DNA from: CALJTV01 sp034435835
GTDB lineage: Bacteria; Chloroflexota; Dehalococcoidia; GIF9; UBA5629
Direction: 5' to 3'
DNA: 64,000 nt
NCBI GenBank assembly: GCA_034435835.1
Contig: DAOTWF010000017.1
Location: 1 to 64,000, forward strand
The position numbers and the translations under genes are program-made. Shown in pieces: positions 50,226-59,501 of this stretch (its first letter is position 1; every line of letters begins with the position of its first letter). A model generated the notes under the pieces. It did no database searches and was not told the origin of the DNA. It saw nothing but the letters and a program-made list of their open reading frames with translations.

Positions 50226-50732
50226 ATGATTAAGAGCTTCAACGGCAAGACGCCCAGAATAGCGCCCTCGGCATTCGTCAGCGAAGCCGCTTACGTGGTC
50301 GGCGATGTGGAGATAGCCGACGGCGCCAGCGTCTGGCCCGGGGCGGTGATCAGAGGCGACTTCGGCAAAATAACCATCGGGCGCAACACCGCCATCGAGG
50401 ACGGCACCGTGGTGCACAGCGCCACCGACCTCTCCATCGGCGATGACTGCATCATCGGGCATGGCGCCGTGATACACTGCCGCAAGGTGGGCAACAACGT
50501 ACTCATCGGCAACAACGCCACCATCCTCGATGGCGCTGAAGTGGGCAATTACTGCATCGTAGCTGCCGGTGCACTGGTGCCGCCGCAGATGAAGATCCCC
50601 GATGAATCGCTGGTGATGGGTAGCCCGGCGAGGGTAAAGGGCAAAGTGCCACCGGAAAGGCTGGCAATGCTCAGAGCCGGCGCCAGCGGCTACTCACTGC
50701 TGGCACAGCAGTACAAAGAGCAAGGGCTATAG
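50226..50732 (+). CDS. Gamma-class carbonic anhydrase-like hexapeptide protein
   Basis: 168 residues of left-handed beta-helix (hexapeptide repeats from about residue 15 to 125). The metal-ligand His are His64 (VVHSATD), His79 and His84 (IGHGAVIHC), with the spacing of gamma carbonic anhydrases. Members hydrate CO2 or serve other acyl/metal functions; activity is not certain. It starts 10 bases after the DUF763 gene. Confidence 0.9.
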   Translation: MIKSFNGKTPRIAPSAFVSEAAYVVGDVEIADGASVWPGAVIRGDFGKITIGRNTAIEDGTVVHSATDLSIGDDCIIGHGAVIHCRKVGNNVLIGNNATILDGAEVGNYCIVAAGALVPPQMKIPDESLVMGSPARVKGKVPPERLAMLRAGASGYSLLAQQYKEQGL

Positions 50733-50736
50733 ACCG

Positions 50737-51459
50737 TTATGCCCCTTTACCCTCTAGCGCCTTAAAGCCCTCGTTGGCGAACCTGATATACATGTCACGC
50801 GGTATCAGTTCGCGACTGACGATATTTTCAAGCTGCTGGGGTATTTTGCCTCCGCGGGCCACTTCTCTCCCCGCTTCCCTGACGGCATCGAAAATGTCAT
50901 CGATGGCGATCCCCAGCTTCATCATCGGCCTCATCGCCTCGCCGTGGGGGCGCAAAAGCGCCCCGGCGAACTCCCTGTCCATGTTCTTGCATATCGCCTT
51001 CATATGCACAAGCAGAGGGTCAAAATTGTCCAGCTCCCAGAAGCCGCAGTTGGCGATGAGCACTATGTTGCCGCCCTTCTTCGTACTGCCGCGCAGGGGG
51101 TGGCGACAGTGGTCACCCCGCACCTCAATCACCGGTCGTGCACCCGGTATCAGCCTGTCCAGTAGCATTTTGAGGTGCCCGGGCATGCCGTCTACATATA
51201 GCGGCATGGCGAACACCCAGACCTCAGCCTCGCCCAGCTTGGGCATGATGAGGGCAACATCGTCCTTCTGCACGCAGGTCCCCGGCGTCTTCAGCCAGCA
51301 ACTGAAGCAGCCCAGGCAGGGCTTGACCTTCAGCTTCCTCAGGTAGACGAGCTCCACCTCGGCACCGGCCTCCCTGGCACCTTCCAGGAACGGGTCCAGA
51401 ATGAGCGAGGTATTGCTCTTCGCCATACGCGGGCTGCAGTTGAATGCCAGTAACTTCAT
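50737..51459 (-). CDS. Flavodoxin-like iron-sulfur flavoprotein/FMN reductase
   Basis: 240 residues. The FMN-phosphate loop is NCSPRMAKSNTSL near residue 7. Cys residues in KVKPCLGCFSCWLKTPGTC match the [4Fe-4S] motif of iron-sulfur flavoproteins, and FAMPLYVDGMPGHLKMLLDR is conserved. It accepts electrons from ferredoxin or NAD(P)H in anaerobes. It follows the MFS transporter gene on the same strand with a 10-base gap. Confidence 0.88.
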   Translation of the reverse strand: MKLLAFNCSPRMAKSNTSLILDPFLEGAREAGAEVELVYLRKLKVKPCLGCFSCWLKTPGTCVQKDDVALIMPKLGEAEVWVFAMPLYVDGMPGHLKMLLDRLIPGARPVIEVRGDHCRHPLRGSTKKGGNIVLIANCGFWELDNFDPLLVHMKAICKNMDREFAGALLRPHGEAMRPMMKLGIAIDDIFDAVREAGREVARGGKIPQQLENIVSRELIPRDMYIRFANEGFKALEGKGA

Positions 51460-51469
51460 CTCGGTCTCC

Positions 51470-52762
51470 TTAAGTTTGGTTTGAAACAGTCCCGCCTTTC
51501 GGTTTGGGCGGCGTGCACAAAAGTATGGCTACTATAGCAAGGACAGCGCCCGCCAGCGCCACCACCAGGACAGGGAAGTAGGTTCCCCTAATGTCATGTA
51601 CGAAACCAGCTATGGGCGGCAGTATGGCATGGGCTATCACCGATATTGGTGAGATGAGGCCATTGAGCGGGGCAAAGGCGGTCTGCCCCCAGTAGTTGCT
51701 GATGATTGCCGGCGTGGACACCATGGACATGCCCATGCCAAAGCCACAGAGGAGCGGATAGAGCCGGGCTGCCCATTCAGCCTGTGGTGATGCCAGCCAG
51801 AACATGATGCCGCCGGCGATGAGACACAGGGTACCGAAGGCTAAAAGGTAACGCGGCTCGATGACATCGCCCAATGCTGCCACGGCGAACCTGCCCACTA
51901 TGCTCAGCCCGACAGCCAGACTATAAAGGAAAGCCACCGTCTCCGGGTCGAAAGCCCTGTCCCTGAGGTGGTAGGGCGCCTGACTGTATACCAGATCCCA
52001 CACCCAGAAGCCGAGCACACCGGCGACCACCAGCAGCCACAGCGCCCGCGTCCTGATAGCATCGCGGAACTTCCACTCCACAGGGGTGCGGTAGGTGCGG
52101 GTGGGACGTCTGGAGGCGGCGATGCTGGCTTCCTGGGTAAGGGCGCCATCGGGGAACTGACCTATATCCTCGGGGCGGTTACGCACCGCGGTCAGCGAGA
52201 CAGCGATGCCGATGAGCGAGGCTGCACTGATGATGAACCAGCCTAAGTGCCAGTTGCCGCCATTGGCTTCGACCACCATGCTCACCGCCTGCGGTGCCAG
52301 AAAGCCGCCGATGGCGCCACCGCCGAGCACCAGCCCTAAAGCCAGCGCCCTCCGGGCATAGAACCAAGAGATGACCACCGTCTGCACCGGTATGGTGGAT
52401 GCCAGGGCGACCCCTAGACCGTTGAGGAACGATAGCAGTATGAACAGCGGGTAGATATGCCCCACAAAGCCCATGATCAGGCTGGCAACGGTAACGATAC
52501 CGCCGCCGATAGCCAGCGTCACCCGGGCGCCCATCCGCCCCACCATCCAGGCGACCAGCGGGCTGGAAAGTCCGAAGAACATCATCACGCCGGTGGCGCC
52601 CACCATTACCTCGCCCCTCGCCCAGCCCGTCTCTGCGGTCATATAGGGGTAGAGCACCGTGCCACTGTAGAAGACAAAGCCTATGGGCACGGTGTACACC
52701 ACCCAGAGAAAAAACAGCATCCACCACCCGTAGAAGCCTTTGGTCTGTGGTCTGTCGGTCAT
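51470..52762 (-). CDS. MFS transporter (oxalate/formate antiporter-like)
   Basis: 430 residues with 12 hydrophobic segments. The MFS loop motif appears as MVGRMGARVTLAIGGG and repeats with lower match after helix 7. The general form (small periplasmic loops, VQTVVISWFYARRALALGLV) is that of the OFA/monocarboxylate group. The substrate is unknown; an organic acid is plausible given the neighbours. It heads a two-gene unit with the iron-sulfur flavoprotein. Confidence 0.88.
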   Translation of the reverse strand: MTDRPQTKGFYGWWMLFFLWVVYTVPIGFVFYSGTVLYPYMTAETGWARGEVMVGATGVMMFFGLSSPLVAWMVGRMGARVTLAIGGGIVTVASLIMGFVGHIYPLFILLSFLNGLGVALASTIPVQTVVISWFYARRALALGLVLGGGAIGGFLAPQAVSMVVEANGGNWHLGWFIISAASLIGIAVSLTAVRNRPEDIGQFPDGALTQEASIAASRRPTRTYRTPVEWKFRDAIRTRALWLLVVAGVLGFWVWDLVYSQAPYHLRDRAFDPETVAFLYSLAVGLSIVGRFAVAALGDVIEPRYLLAFGTLCLIAGGIMFWLASPQAEWAARLYPLLCGFGMGMSMVSTPAIISNYWGQTAFAPLNGLISPISVIAHAILPPIAGFVHDIRGTYFPVLVVALAGAVLAIVAILLCTPPKPKGGTVSNQT

Positions 52763-52851
52763 GAGCGGTCAATTTCCTGCAAAAATAAAAAGTGCGAGGT
52801 AAATTATATACCTGTAGGTGGTGCCAAGGAAAATCGGTGTTAGCTTCGGCG

Positions 52852-53352
52852 CTAGCGGCGCCCAAATAACCTTTCGCGAAGCACTTTAAGGTTGACCACG
52901 TCCTCGCGGTTATATTCCAGAAGCAGCCTCAGCGCCTCTTCGTTGCCGCCCCTCAGATAGCTCCACCACAGCCGCACCGCCTCGTAGCCGTTTATCCCCT
53001 GCAATTGCCTGGGGATGCCCAGTTGCCTTTCCACCACCTTCAAGCCGCCATAAAGGTTGCAAGCCCGGCAGTCATACATCAAATCGTGGTGCTTGTACTG
53101 GGTTGCCAGGTCAATGCCCAGTGAGACGCCGATGAAGGGGAGGTCGAACCTGCTGCCGTTATAGGTATATATCGTCCCCACGCCGGCAAGGGCGGTGATG
53201 AGGTTTCCCCGGGTGACCTCATCGCCGACAAGCTGGACAAGCTCGCTGCTGCTGCCGTTACAGCGGAGGACGCCGACCACGGTTATATAGTCGTAAAAGG
53301 GAGAAAGTCCTGTGGTCTCAATGTCCAGATAAGCATCTGCCTGTCGCCTCAT
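52852..53352 (-). CDS. Ribonuclease H-like (YprB-type) exonuclease domain protein
   Basis: 166 residues. The DEDD residues are Asp9/Glu11 in YLDIETTGLSP, an Asp in YNGSRFDLPFI and one in YNREDVVNLKVL. This is the RNase_H_2/YprB-like exonuclease fold that processes nucleic acid ends. It lacks extra domains. AGAAAGGATG precedes the start. The gene has its own extended -10 promoter at 53380. Confidence 0.85.
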   Translation of the reverse strand: MRRQADAYLDIETTGLSPFYDYITVVGVLRCNGSSSELVQLVGDEVTRGNLITALAGVGTIYTYNGSRFDLPFIGVSLGIDLATQYKHHDLMYDCRACNLYGGLKVVERQLGIPRQLQGINGYEAVRLWWSYLRGGNEEALRLLLEYNREDVVNLKVLRERLFGRR

Positions 53353-53379
53353 CCGGGTACATCCTTTCTGTGGCGCTTG

Positions 53380-53388
53380 ATTATAGCA
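53380..53388 (-). promoter_or_regulatory. Extended -10 promoter for the RNase H-like gene
   Basis: On the minus strand TGC-TATAAT (53388 down to 53380), about 20 bases of leader before the ATG at 53352. No good -35 is seen. Confidence 0.5.
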
Positions 53389-53463
53389 TACACCACGGGC
53401 TGCCGCCTGTCACCAGCCCATTTTGTCTAACCGTGCAGATGGGTGGTAAAATGCAGCAAGTTT

Positions 53464-54864
53464 ATGCCCGCTCCTCACGTCGAAGCAAACACGCAGAGGG
53501 CGCCGAGCCGGCTGACTGCCCTGCTGGCGACCACGCTGGCGTCGTTCCTGACACCGTTCATGGGCTCTTCCATCAATGTTGCCCTGCCCTCAATTGGGAA
53601 GGAACTGGAGATAGACGCCATTTTGCTGGGCTGGATGGCTACAGCCTACCTGCTGGCATCCTCAATGGCCCTCGTCCCCATCGGCAGGCTCGCGGACATC
53701 TATGGCAGGAAGAGGGTATTCATCTACGGTGTAATCACCTTCGTCCTTGCCTCAGCGCTGACGGCGCTATCCAATTCGGCGGCGATGCTTATCGGCTTCC
53801 GGGTGCTCCAGGGGATAGGCGGGGCCATGCTGTTCTCCACAGCGGTGGCTATCCTGACCTCGGTGTTCCCCCCCGAGGAGAGGGGGAAGGTGCTGGGTAT
53901 AAACGCCGCCTCGGTTTATGTCGGGCTGTCGGTAGGTCCCTTCGTCGGCGGACTGCTCACCCAGCACCTTGGCTGGAGGAGTATATTCTGGGTGAACGTG
54001 CCGCTGGGGCTGATAGTGCTGGCGTTTGCCCTGTGGAAGCTGCAGGGAGAGTGGGCTGAAGCTAGGGGCGAAAGACTTGATATCGTCGGTTCGGTGGTCT
54101 ATGGCTTATCCCTGGTGGCGGTGATGTATGGCTTCACCAGACTGCCGGAGACGTCCGGTGCTGGTCTCATCCTCGCCGGCGCCATTGGCGCCATCGCCTT
54201 CGTAAAATGGGAAATGAGGGTAAACAGCCCGGTGCTGAATATAGCACTCTTTCGCCGCAACATTGTATTCGCAATGTCCAGCCTGGCAGCGCTGATAAAC
54301 TATAGCGCCACCTTCGCCGCGGGCTTCCTTATCAGCCTTTACCTTCAGTACATCAAGGGCTTCAGCCCGCAGATGGCAGGGATAGTGCTGGTGACCTCTC
54401 CGGTAGTACAGGCAATCTTTTCGCCGCTTGCAGGCAGGCTCTCCGACAGGGTAGAGCCCAGGATAATCGCCTCTATCGGCATGGCGCTCTCCGCCATCGG
54501 GCTGGTGCCGTTCATCTTCCTGAGCAGGGACAGCGGGCTACCATTTGTTATAGCCAGCCTGGCGCTCATCGGCTTTGGCTTCGCCATGTTTGCCTCACCC
54601 AACACCAATGCGGTGATGAGTTCGGTGGAGAAGAGGTCCTACGGTGTGGCTTCAGCAGTGCTGGCGACGGTACGTCAGGTGGGCATGACCTTCAGTCTGG
54701 GGATCGTGATGCTGGTGTTCGCCGTCCGCCTGGGCAGGGTACAGATAACACCTGAGCACCACGCAGCCTTCCTTGCCAGCCTCAACACCGCCTTCATCAT
54801 CTTCGCCGTGCTCTGCTTCCTGGGCATCTTCGCCTCGCTCGCCCGCGGTAAGGTGCGCGGCTAA
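53464..54864 (+). CDS. MFS transporter, 14-helix DHA2-type multidrug exporter
   Basis: 466 residues with about 14 hydrophobic helices. FLTPFMGSSINVALPSIGKEL is the typical first helix of DHA2 exporters, ADIYGRKRVFIYG the loop motif and GIGGAMLFSTAVAIL motif C of antiporters. It probably exports drugs or metabolites by proton antiport. The ATG at 53464 is preferred over GTG 53443 by likeness to the family start, though no strong Shine-Dalgarno is seen for either. Confidence 0.87.
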   Translation: MPAPHVEANTQRAPSRLTALLATTLASFLTPFMGSSINVALPSIGKELEIDAILLGWMATAYLLASSMALVPIGRLADIYGRKRVFIYGVITFVLASALTALSNSAAMLIGFRVLQGIGGAMLFSTAVAILTSVFPPEERGKVLGINAASVYVGLSVGPFVGGLLTQHLGWRSIFWVNVPLGLIVLAFALWKLQGEWAEARGERLDIVGSVVYGLSLVAVMYGFTRLPETSGAGLILAGAIGAIAFVKWEMRVNSPVLNIALFRRNIVFAMSSLAALINYSATFAAGFLISLYLQYIKGFSPQMAGIVLVTSPVVQAIFSPLAGRLSDRVEPRIIASIGMALSAIGLVPFIFLSRDSGLPFVIASLALIGFGFAMFASPNTNAVMSSVEKRSYGVASAVLATVRQVGMTFSLGIVMLVFAVRLGRVQITPEHHAAFLASLNTAFIIFAVLCFLGIFASLARGKVRG

Positions 54865-54902
54865 CTCCAGCTACACGTGGGGCGAGACTGCCCGACGGGC
54901 GC

Positions 54903-56336
54903 CTAGTCCCTGATGCCAGCGGCTATCTCCGCCCACTTCTTGTATTCCTGTATCTGCGGGTAGGACTCGACGTAGATGGTCATGCGCTGCGCCTGCAGTG
55001 AGCCCTCGGCGTGCACCGCCAGCACCTCGGTCTCAAAGCCCGCCAGTCGGCGGATGAGCTGGAACATCCTCAGGCGCTTCTCTGCGGACACTCCCGCCTT
55101 GCCGCCAAGGTACTTTTCGATGTACCCCTTGGTCTCTGGGTTCTGAAAGTCCTTATATGTGGGCGCTGTTATCAGCAGACCGCCGGCAATATCCTGTATC
55201 GCCTTGATGCAGGCATGCAGGTTTTCGGCAAAGTGGTATTTGGCGATGTTGGTGATCACCGGGTTGGGGATGGGGATGCCACCGTGCATCACGTAGTCAA
55301 TACAGGAAGCCCGCGCCAGCGACTTCAACATGTCCACATAGATGACCAGATTGGTTATCTTTTCTCTGACGTGGGGCACCCTGTCGATGCCGTTGTATTC
55401 GGCTATCGCCTGCGCCACCCCCACCATGGCTTCAGACATCGGTATCCGGTAGCTGGCGGCGGTGTGGCGATGCAGGTAGGCGAAGTTATACACCAGCGGC
55501 ATGGCATACTGCCACTCGCCGCAGAGGAACACCCTCTCCCAGGGGACAAAGACATCGTCGAAGATTATCAGCGAATCGGTATGGTTCCTGATGGGTAGGT
55601 CTACGGGAAAGTCCAGCGGGCTCTGCCGCCAGCTTATGGGGTGGCAGATCTGTACCACTCCCTTGGTATTGGCGGGGATGGCGAAAGCGACGGCGTAGTC
55701 CTTGTCCTCCTCGGTCATATTGCGGCAGGGGATGACGAACAGTTCCTTGCAGTATGCTGCCGCGGTGATGTGCGCTTTGGCACCCCGCACCACTATTCCC
55801 TTGCTGTCCCTGTCCACCACCCGCACATAGTAATCGGGGTGTCCCTGCCGCGGTGAGGATGGGCGCAGCATCCTGTCTCCCTTGACATCGGTCATGGCGC
55901 AGGCGACGCTGAGGTCGTTCTTCTGCAGGTAGTAACGGAACTCCTCCGCCCGCTCTATATACTCTTTCTTCTCCATCATGTTGGCGGTGACGTTGACCGC
56001 GTTCAAAGCATCGGCGCCGATATCGTGGATGAACGGTATCACGCCCCCACCCAGCCTGGTGGCGGTGACCATGAGCTCGTGGCGCTTGAGCAAATCATCA
56101 GCGTTCTGCGGGGTGTAATAGTAGCGATTTATCGGCTCGCCGGTCTTCGGGTGGGGGACCACCGCAAGGTCACGGTATTCCTGCATCTCGGCTATATGGT
56201 AGTCGAGGGCTGCCGATTCCACGCATACCTTTAATGCCGGGTGGGTGGTGACATCGGCGACCTTTTCGCCCTCGTAGTAAACGACCCTGCCGTCCTTAAG
56301 ACTTTCCTTGTACTGCTCAGGCGTGATCAGCCCCAT
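54903..56336 (-). CDS. HpaB/4-hydroxybutyryl-CoA dehydratase superfamily flavoprotein, without cluster ligands
   Basis: 477 residues of the 4-hydroxyphenylacetate 3-hydroxylase/4-hydroxybutyryl-CoA dehydratase superfamily. The FAD-binding acyl-CoA dehydrogenase-like fold is shown by DVKGDRMLRPSSPRQGHPDY, VVRGAKAHITAAAYCKEL and IIFDDVFVPWERVFLCGEW. Compared with AbfD as I recall it, the Cys pair before the NAV helix is Pro101/Asp105, and the Cys after the conserved His (LHRHTAASYR) is Tyr or Ser. No [4Fe-4S] site remains. It may be an HpaB-like monooxygenase needing a flavin reductase, or another dehydratase. No Shine-Dalgarno problem; start at 56336. Confidence 0.85.
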   Translation of the reverse strand: MGLITPEQYKESLKDGRVVYYEGEKVADVTTHPALKVCVESAALDYHIAEMQEYRDLAVVPHPKTGEPINRYYYTPQNADDLLKRHELMVTATRLGGGVIPFIHDIGADALNAVNVTANMMEKKEYIERAEEFRYYLQKNDLSVACAMTDVKGDRMLRPSSPRQGHPDYYVRVVDRDSKGIVVRGAKAHITAAAYCKELFVIPCRNMTEEDKDYAVAFAIPANTKGVVQICHPISWRQSPLDFPVDLPIRNHTDSLIIFDDVFVPWERVFLCGEWQYAMPLVYNFAYLHRHTAASYRIPMSEAMVGVAQAIAEYNGIDRVPHVREKITNLVIYVDMLKSLARASCIDYVMHGGIPIPNPVITNIAKYHFAENLHACIKAIQDIAGGLLITAPTYKDFQNPETKGYIEKYLGGKAGVSAEKRLRMFQLIRRLAGFETEVLAVHAEGSLQAQRMTIYVESYPQIQEYKKWAEIAAGIRD

Positions 56337-56373
56337 AACTTACCTCCCTGTGGAATTATAGGGCTATTGTACT

Positions 56374-57234
56374 CTAGTCGGCGTAGAAAGAAAAACCGAG
56401 CACGCCGGGACCGGCGTGCACGCCCATAAGAGGGGTGAACTCGGTGATATATACTTCGGTACAGTTGAACTCAGATTTCACCTTGTCCGCCAGTATCTTC
56501 GCCCCCTCGAGGTCATCGGCATGGTGGATGTTGATGTGCAGCCCCAGATCGCCTACCCCACATCTTAGCAACTGGAGCAGGTATTCGATGGCTTTCCTCT
56601 TGGTCCGGGGGCGGGCTACTGGCATGGCTTCATCGTGTTCCGGGGAATGTTTCAGGATGGGCTTCATATCCAGCAGCGAGCCCGCCCATGCAGCCGCCTT
56701 GCCGATGCGTCCCAGACGGGCGAGGTAATAGAGGGTATCGAGCATGGCGTAAAGCTTCACCTTGCCCATGATCTTTTTCGCCGCCTCCAGCGCCGCCGAA
56801 AGGCTTCCCCCTGCCTTTGCCACCTTAGCTGCCTCGATAACAATAAAACCCAAAGCACCGCCAACGGCGCGGCTATCGAACACCTCGATGACGGTGCGGG
56901 GTAACTCCTCTTTAGCTAGGTTTTTCGCCGCTGTAGCTGCCTCGAAGGTCTTGCTCAGTATACTGGTGAGCGTGATGCAGAGCACGCTCTCCGCCTTCTT
57001 AGCCGCCTCACGGAAAGCTTCCAAGAAATCGCCCACGGCGGCGGTGGCGGTGGTGGGCAGGTCCTCCTTGCGGCGCATGATCTTATAGACCTCTTCAACG
57101 GTCATATCTACGCCGTCACGGTAGCTCTTCCCTTTGTAGAGGATGTACAGCGGCACCACCTGGATATCGTACTCTTTGACAATTTCTGGCGGCAGACAAC
57201 TGGTGCTATCAGTGACCACAGCTACTTTGCCCAT
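56374..57234 (-). CDS. DegV family fatty-acid-binding protein (second copy)
   Basis: 286 residues from the ATG at 57234, with GGAGGGAGTATC before it; a longer in-frame start is rejected. VVTDSTSCLPPEI at the N-terminus, LPTTATAAVGDFLEAF and MLDTLYYLARLGRIGKAAAW are the family's marks. It differs in detail from the paralogue at 7966, so each may bind a different acyl chain. Its 5' end faces the DUF362 gene. Confidence 0.92.
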   Translation of the reverse strand: MGKVAVVTDSTSCLPPEIVKEYDIQVVPLYILYKGKSYRDGVDMTVEEVYKIMRRKEDLPTTATAAVGDFLEAFREAAKKAESVLCITLTSILSKTFEAATAAKNLAKEELPRTVIEVFDSRAVGGALGFIVIEAAKVAKAGGSLSAALEAAKKIMGKVKLYAMLDTLYYLARLGRIGKAAAWAGSLLDMKPILKHSPEHDEAMPVARPRTKRKAIEYLLQLLRCGVGDLGLHINIHHADDLEGAKILADKVKSEFNCTEVYITEFTPLMGVHAGPGVLGFSFYAD

Positions 57235-57307
57235 GATACTCCCTCCGGCCCGATATGGCACTACTTTGCCATACGAGGTATCCCTCTGTCAAGCAGTTGA
57301 GGCTAAA

Positions 57308-57337
57308 TTGGTGCCATACCTGTGCATCGGCTATAAT
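57308..57337 (+). promoter_or_regulatory. Possible promoter for DUF362-DUF1893
   Basis: Perfect TATAAT at 57332-57337 with a weak -35 TTGGTG 18 bases upstream, 27 bases before the ATG at 57365. Confidence 0.35.
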
Positions 57338-57364
57338 TTAGCCAGCGGAAGGTGGAGGTGAACC

Positions 57365-58279
57365 ATGGAGAAAACACAAACGAAACCAGCGACTAAAGTC
57401 AGCCTAGTGCGCACCGAAGACCGCGCCCTGGGTGTGAAAAAGGCGCTTGCCCTACTTAAACACAACCCGGTAAAGGGCAAGGCGGTGGTGCTCAAGCCAA
57501 ACTTCAACACCGCCGACCCGGCACCGGGCTCCACCCACAACGATACCCTGCGCGCCCTGGTGCTTGAACTAAAGGAGATGGGGGCAACCCGGATAACCCT
57601 CGCCGAGCGCTGCGGACCATTACAGCCCACCCGCGAGGTACTGAAGAAGAAGGGCATCTTCGAGATGGCTAAGGAGCTGGGCTTCGAAATCCTGAACCTG
57701 GAGGAGATGGACAAAAGCGGCTGGGCGCATTTCCGCCCCAAAGATAGCCACTGGAAGGACGGCTTCCTCTTCCCCAGGGTCTACCTTGAGGCGGAGTCAA
57801 TAGTACAGACCTGCTGCCTGAAGACACATGCCTATGGCGGGCATTTCACCATGTCTTTGAAGAACGCCGTGGGCATGGTGGCGGGTAAGGGCTACCCCTA
57901 TATGGCTGAGCTGCACAGCTCCCCGCACATAAGGAAGATGATCGCCGAGATCAACACCGCCTACACGCCCGACTTAGTCGTCCTGGATGGCGTGGACGCC
58001 TTCGTGGATGGCGGTCCCGATAAGGGGACACGGGTCAGGGCGAATGTAATATTCGCCGGCAGCGACCTTGTGGCAATAGATGCCGTGGGTGTGGCAATAC
58101 TGCGACTGCTGGGGACAACACCAGAGGTAAGCAGGGGGAAAGTGTTCGAGCAGGAGCAGATCGCCAGGGCGGTGGAGCTGGGGCTGGGGGTGAGTTCGCC
58201 GGAGCAGATTGAACTTATCGCTGATGACCTTGAAAGCAGGGAGCTGGCGGAAAGGGTGAGAGAGGTACTGCTCAGATGA
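57365..58279 (+). CDS. DUF362 domain protein
   Basis: 304 residues. VVLKPNFNTADPAPGSTHND and the CLKTHAYGGHFTMSLKNAVG block with LDGVDAFVDGGPDKG are the DUF362 hallmarks. The family is often fused to ferredoxin domains, but no Cys cluster is present here. The role is unknown; some members are near redox or iron-sulfur genes. GGAGGTG precedes the start. Its stop overlaps the DUF1893 start (ATGA). Confidence 0.88.
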   Translation: MEKTQTKPATKVSLVRTEDRALGVKKALALLKHNPVKGKAVVLKPNFNTADPAPGSTHNDTLRALVLELKEMGATRITLAERCGPLQPTREVLKKKGIFEMAKELGFEILNLEEMDKSGWAHFRPKDSHWKDGFLFPRVYLEAESIVQTCCLKTHAYGGHFTMSLKNAVGMVAGKGYPYMAELHSSPHIRKMIAEINTAYTPDLVVLDGVDAFVDGGPDKGTRVRANVIFAGSDLVAIDAVGVAILRLLGTTPEVSRGKVFEQEQIARAVELGLGVSSPEQIELIADDLESRELAERVREVLLR

Positions 58280-58716
58280 GCAAAAGCACAGGTGGTGAGA
58301 AATACCAAGAGCTGTTCAGCCGCTTCCTTGCCAGCAATGATGCCCTCCGGGTGTACCGCGGCGACAGGCTGGTGTTCAGCTCGGCGAAGGACGGCTTGCT
58401 GCCCCTGCTGGAATACTTGAGGACCATTGCCGGCGACTACACCGGTGTGGTGGTGCTCGATAAGGTGGTGGGCAGGGCGGCGGCGCTGCTGTGTATTAAA
58501 GTAGGAGCCGACGCGGTATACAGCCCGCTGGGGAGTCAGCTCGCCGCCGAAGTCCTGCAGGAATACGGCATCGAGCACCACCTGCAGAGGCTGGTGCCCT
58601 TCATCACCACGGCGGATGGAAGCGATATGTGCCCCATGGAGAAACTGTCCCTGGGGAAAAGCCCGGAGGAGTTCTACCAGGCGCTCATCCTGCGACTTTC
58701 CGACAGGCAGCAGTAG
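58276..58716 (+). CDS. DUF1893 (cytidine-deaminase-like fold) protein
   Basis: 146 residues. SRFLASNDALRVYRGDRLVF, VVVLDKVVGRAAALLCIKVGA and the C-terminal DGSDMCPMEKLSLGKSPEEF are the typical DUF1893 signatures. The Cys-Pro-Met-Glu motif probably forms an active or metal site. Structures of the family show a deaminase-like fold, but the reaction is unknown. It is translationally coupled to DUF362. Confidence 0.88.
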   Translation: MSKSTGGEKYQELFSRFLASNDALRVYRGDRLVFSSAKDGLLPLLEYLRTIAGDYTGVVVLDKVVGRAAALLCIKVGADAVYSPLGSQLAAEVLQEYGIEHHLQRLVPFITTADGSDMCPMEKLSLGKSPEEFYQALILRLSDRQQ

Positions 58717-58725
58717 GCACCGCCA

Positions 58726-59478
58726 TCAGAAGGAGAACACCAGCGAGGTGGTTATCTCCTTGTAGCTCCTCGCCAGTGCTTCCCTGTCGGCATACCTGGT
58801 CTCCACCACCCTGGACGAAAGTTTAGCAGCGTTGGACTGGAGATAGCGACATTCGCGGACAAGCGGCTTGAGTATAAGGTGGTTGCCACCAAAGTAGATA
58901 TAGTCGAGCGTGAGACTGCCGAACCTCTCATCGACCCTGTTGGCGACCTTTCTGAGGAAGTCCTTCTTCTGCTCTTCGGTCCTGCGAGCAAACCTCCGCT
59001 CGCTCCTGCCGCCCTTGCGGTGCCTTTTATGGATATAGCCGGTGCCGGTCTTAAAGTCCACCAGCCTGCCACCGTCAAATATACCGATGGCGTACGAGCC
59101 CCAGGCGACCAGCACCACCCCCAGCAGGTATTTCCCCCCCAGCACCGCCTTGAGCAGGGATATATCGGGCGCACCGACAGAGACGCAAGTCTTTTGAATC
59201 GGGAATGGTGGCAGTATGAGGTGTTTGCCAGCGCCTTCGCCCCAGAAGATGGCGGCACCGGTGCCGTACTTTTCGGCAGCCGCCACCACCGTTTCTTGAG
59301 CCACAGCCGCCCTCACTTCATCGAGGATCACCTGCCAGTCAGCCCCAAGCTTCAAATCGAGGACATGCAGAGGGAAAAGCCCCGGCTCCACGTAGATGGT
59401 CAGGCAGTGGTCCCCTGATTCGGTGAGGCTGGAAAAGAGGCGTTCAAGGTCGGCTCTGGAATAGCGTTTCAATTGCAT
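58726..59478 (-). CDS. Vms1-like release factor (VLRF1/acVLRF1) family protein
   Basis: 250 residues from ATG 59478. The N-terminal half has the eRF1-like layout. The central motif TGTGYIHKRHRKGGRSERRF matches the VLRF1 segment (a GxGYxxxRHxxGGxSxxRF type pattern), and DYIYFGGNHLILKPLV continues the domain. The family relates to eukaryotic Vms1/ANKZF1, which release nascent chains from stalled large subunits. In bacteria it is known in Actinobacteria and Chloroflexi. No typical catalytic Gln was identified with certainty. A much longer in-frame start is not used. Confidence 0.75.
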   Translation of the reverse strand: MQLKRYSRADLERLFSSLTESGDHCLTIYVEPGLFPLHVLDLKLGADWQVILDEVRAAVAQETVVAAAEKYGTGAAIFWGEGAGKHLILPPFPIQKTCVSVGAPDISLLKAVLGGKYLLGVVLVAWGSYAIGIFDGGRLVDFKTGTGYIHKRHRKGGRSERRFARRTEEQKKDFLRKVANRVDERFGSLTLDYIYFGGNHLILKPLVRECRYLQSNAAKLSSRVVETRYADREALARSYKEITTSLVFSF

Positions 59479-59501
59479 ATAATAGCGTCTGAAAGGGGCG
59501 T

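Noticed and set aside
54903..56336. Naming this gene 4-hydroxybutyryl-CoA dehydratase (abfD)
   Set aside because: The cluster-ligating Cys residues are absent, so the specific function is not supported.
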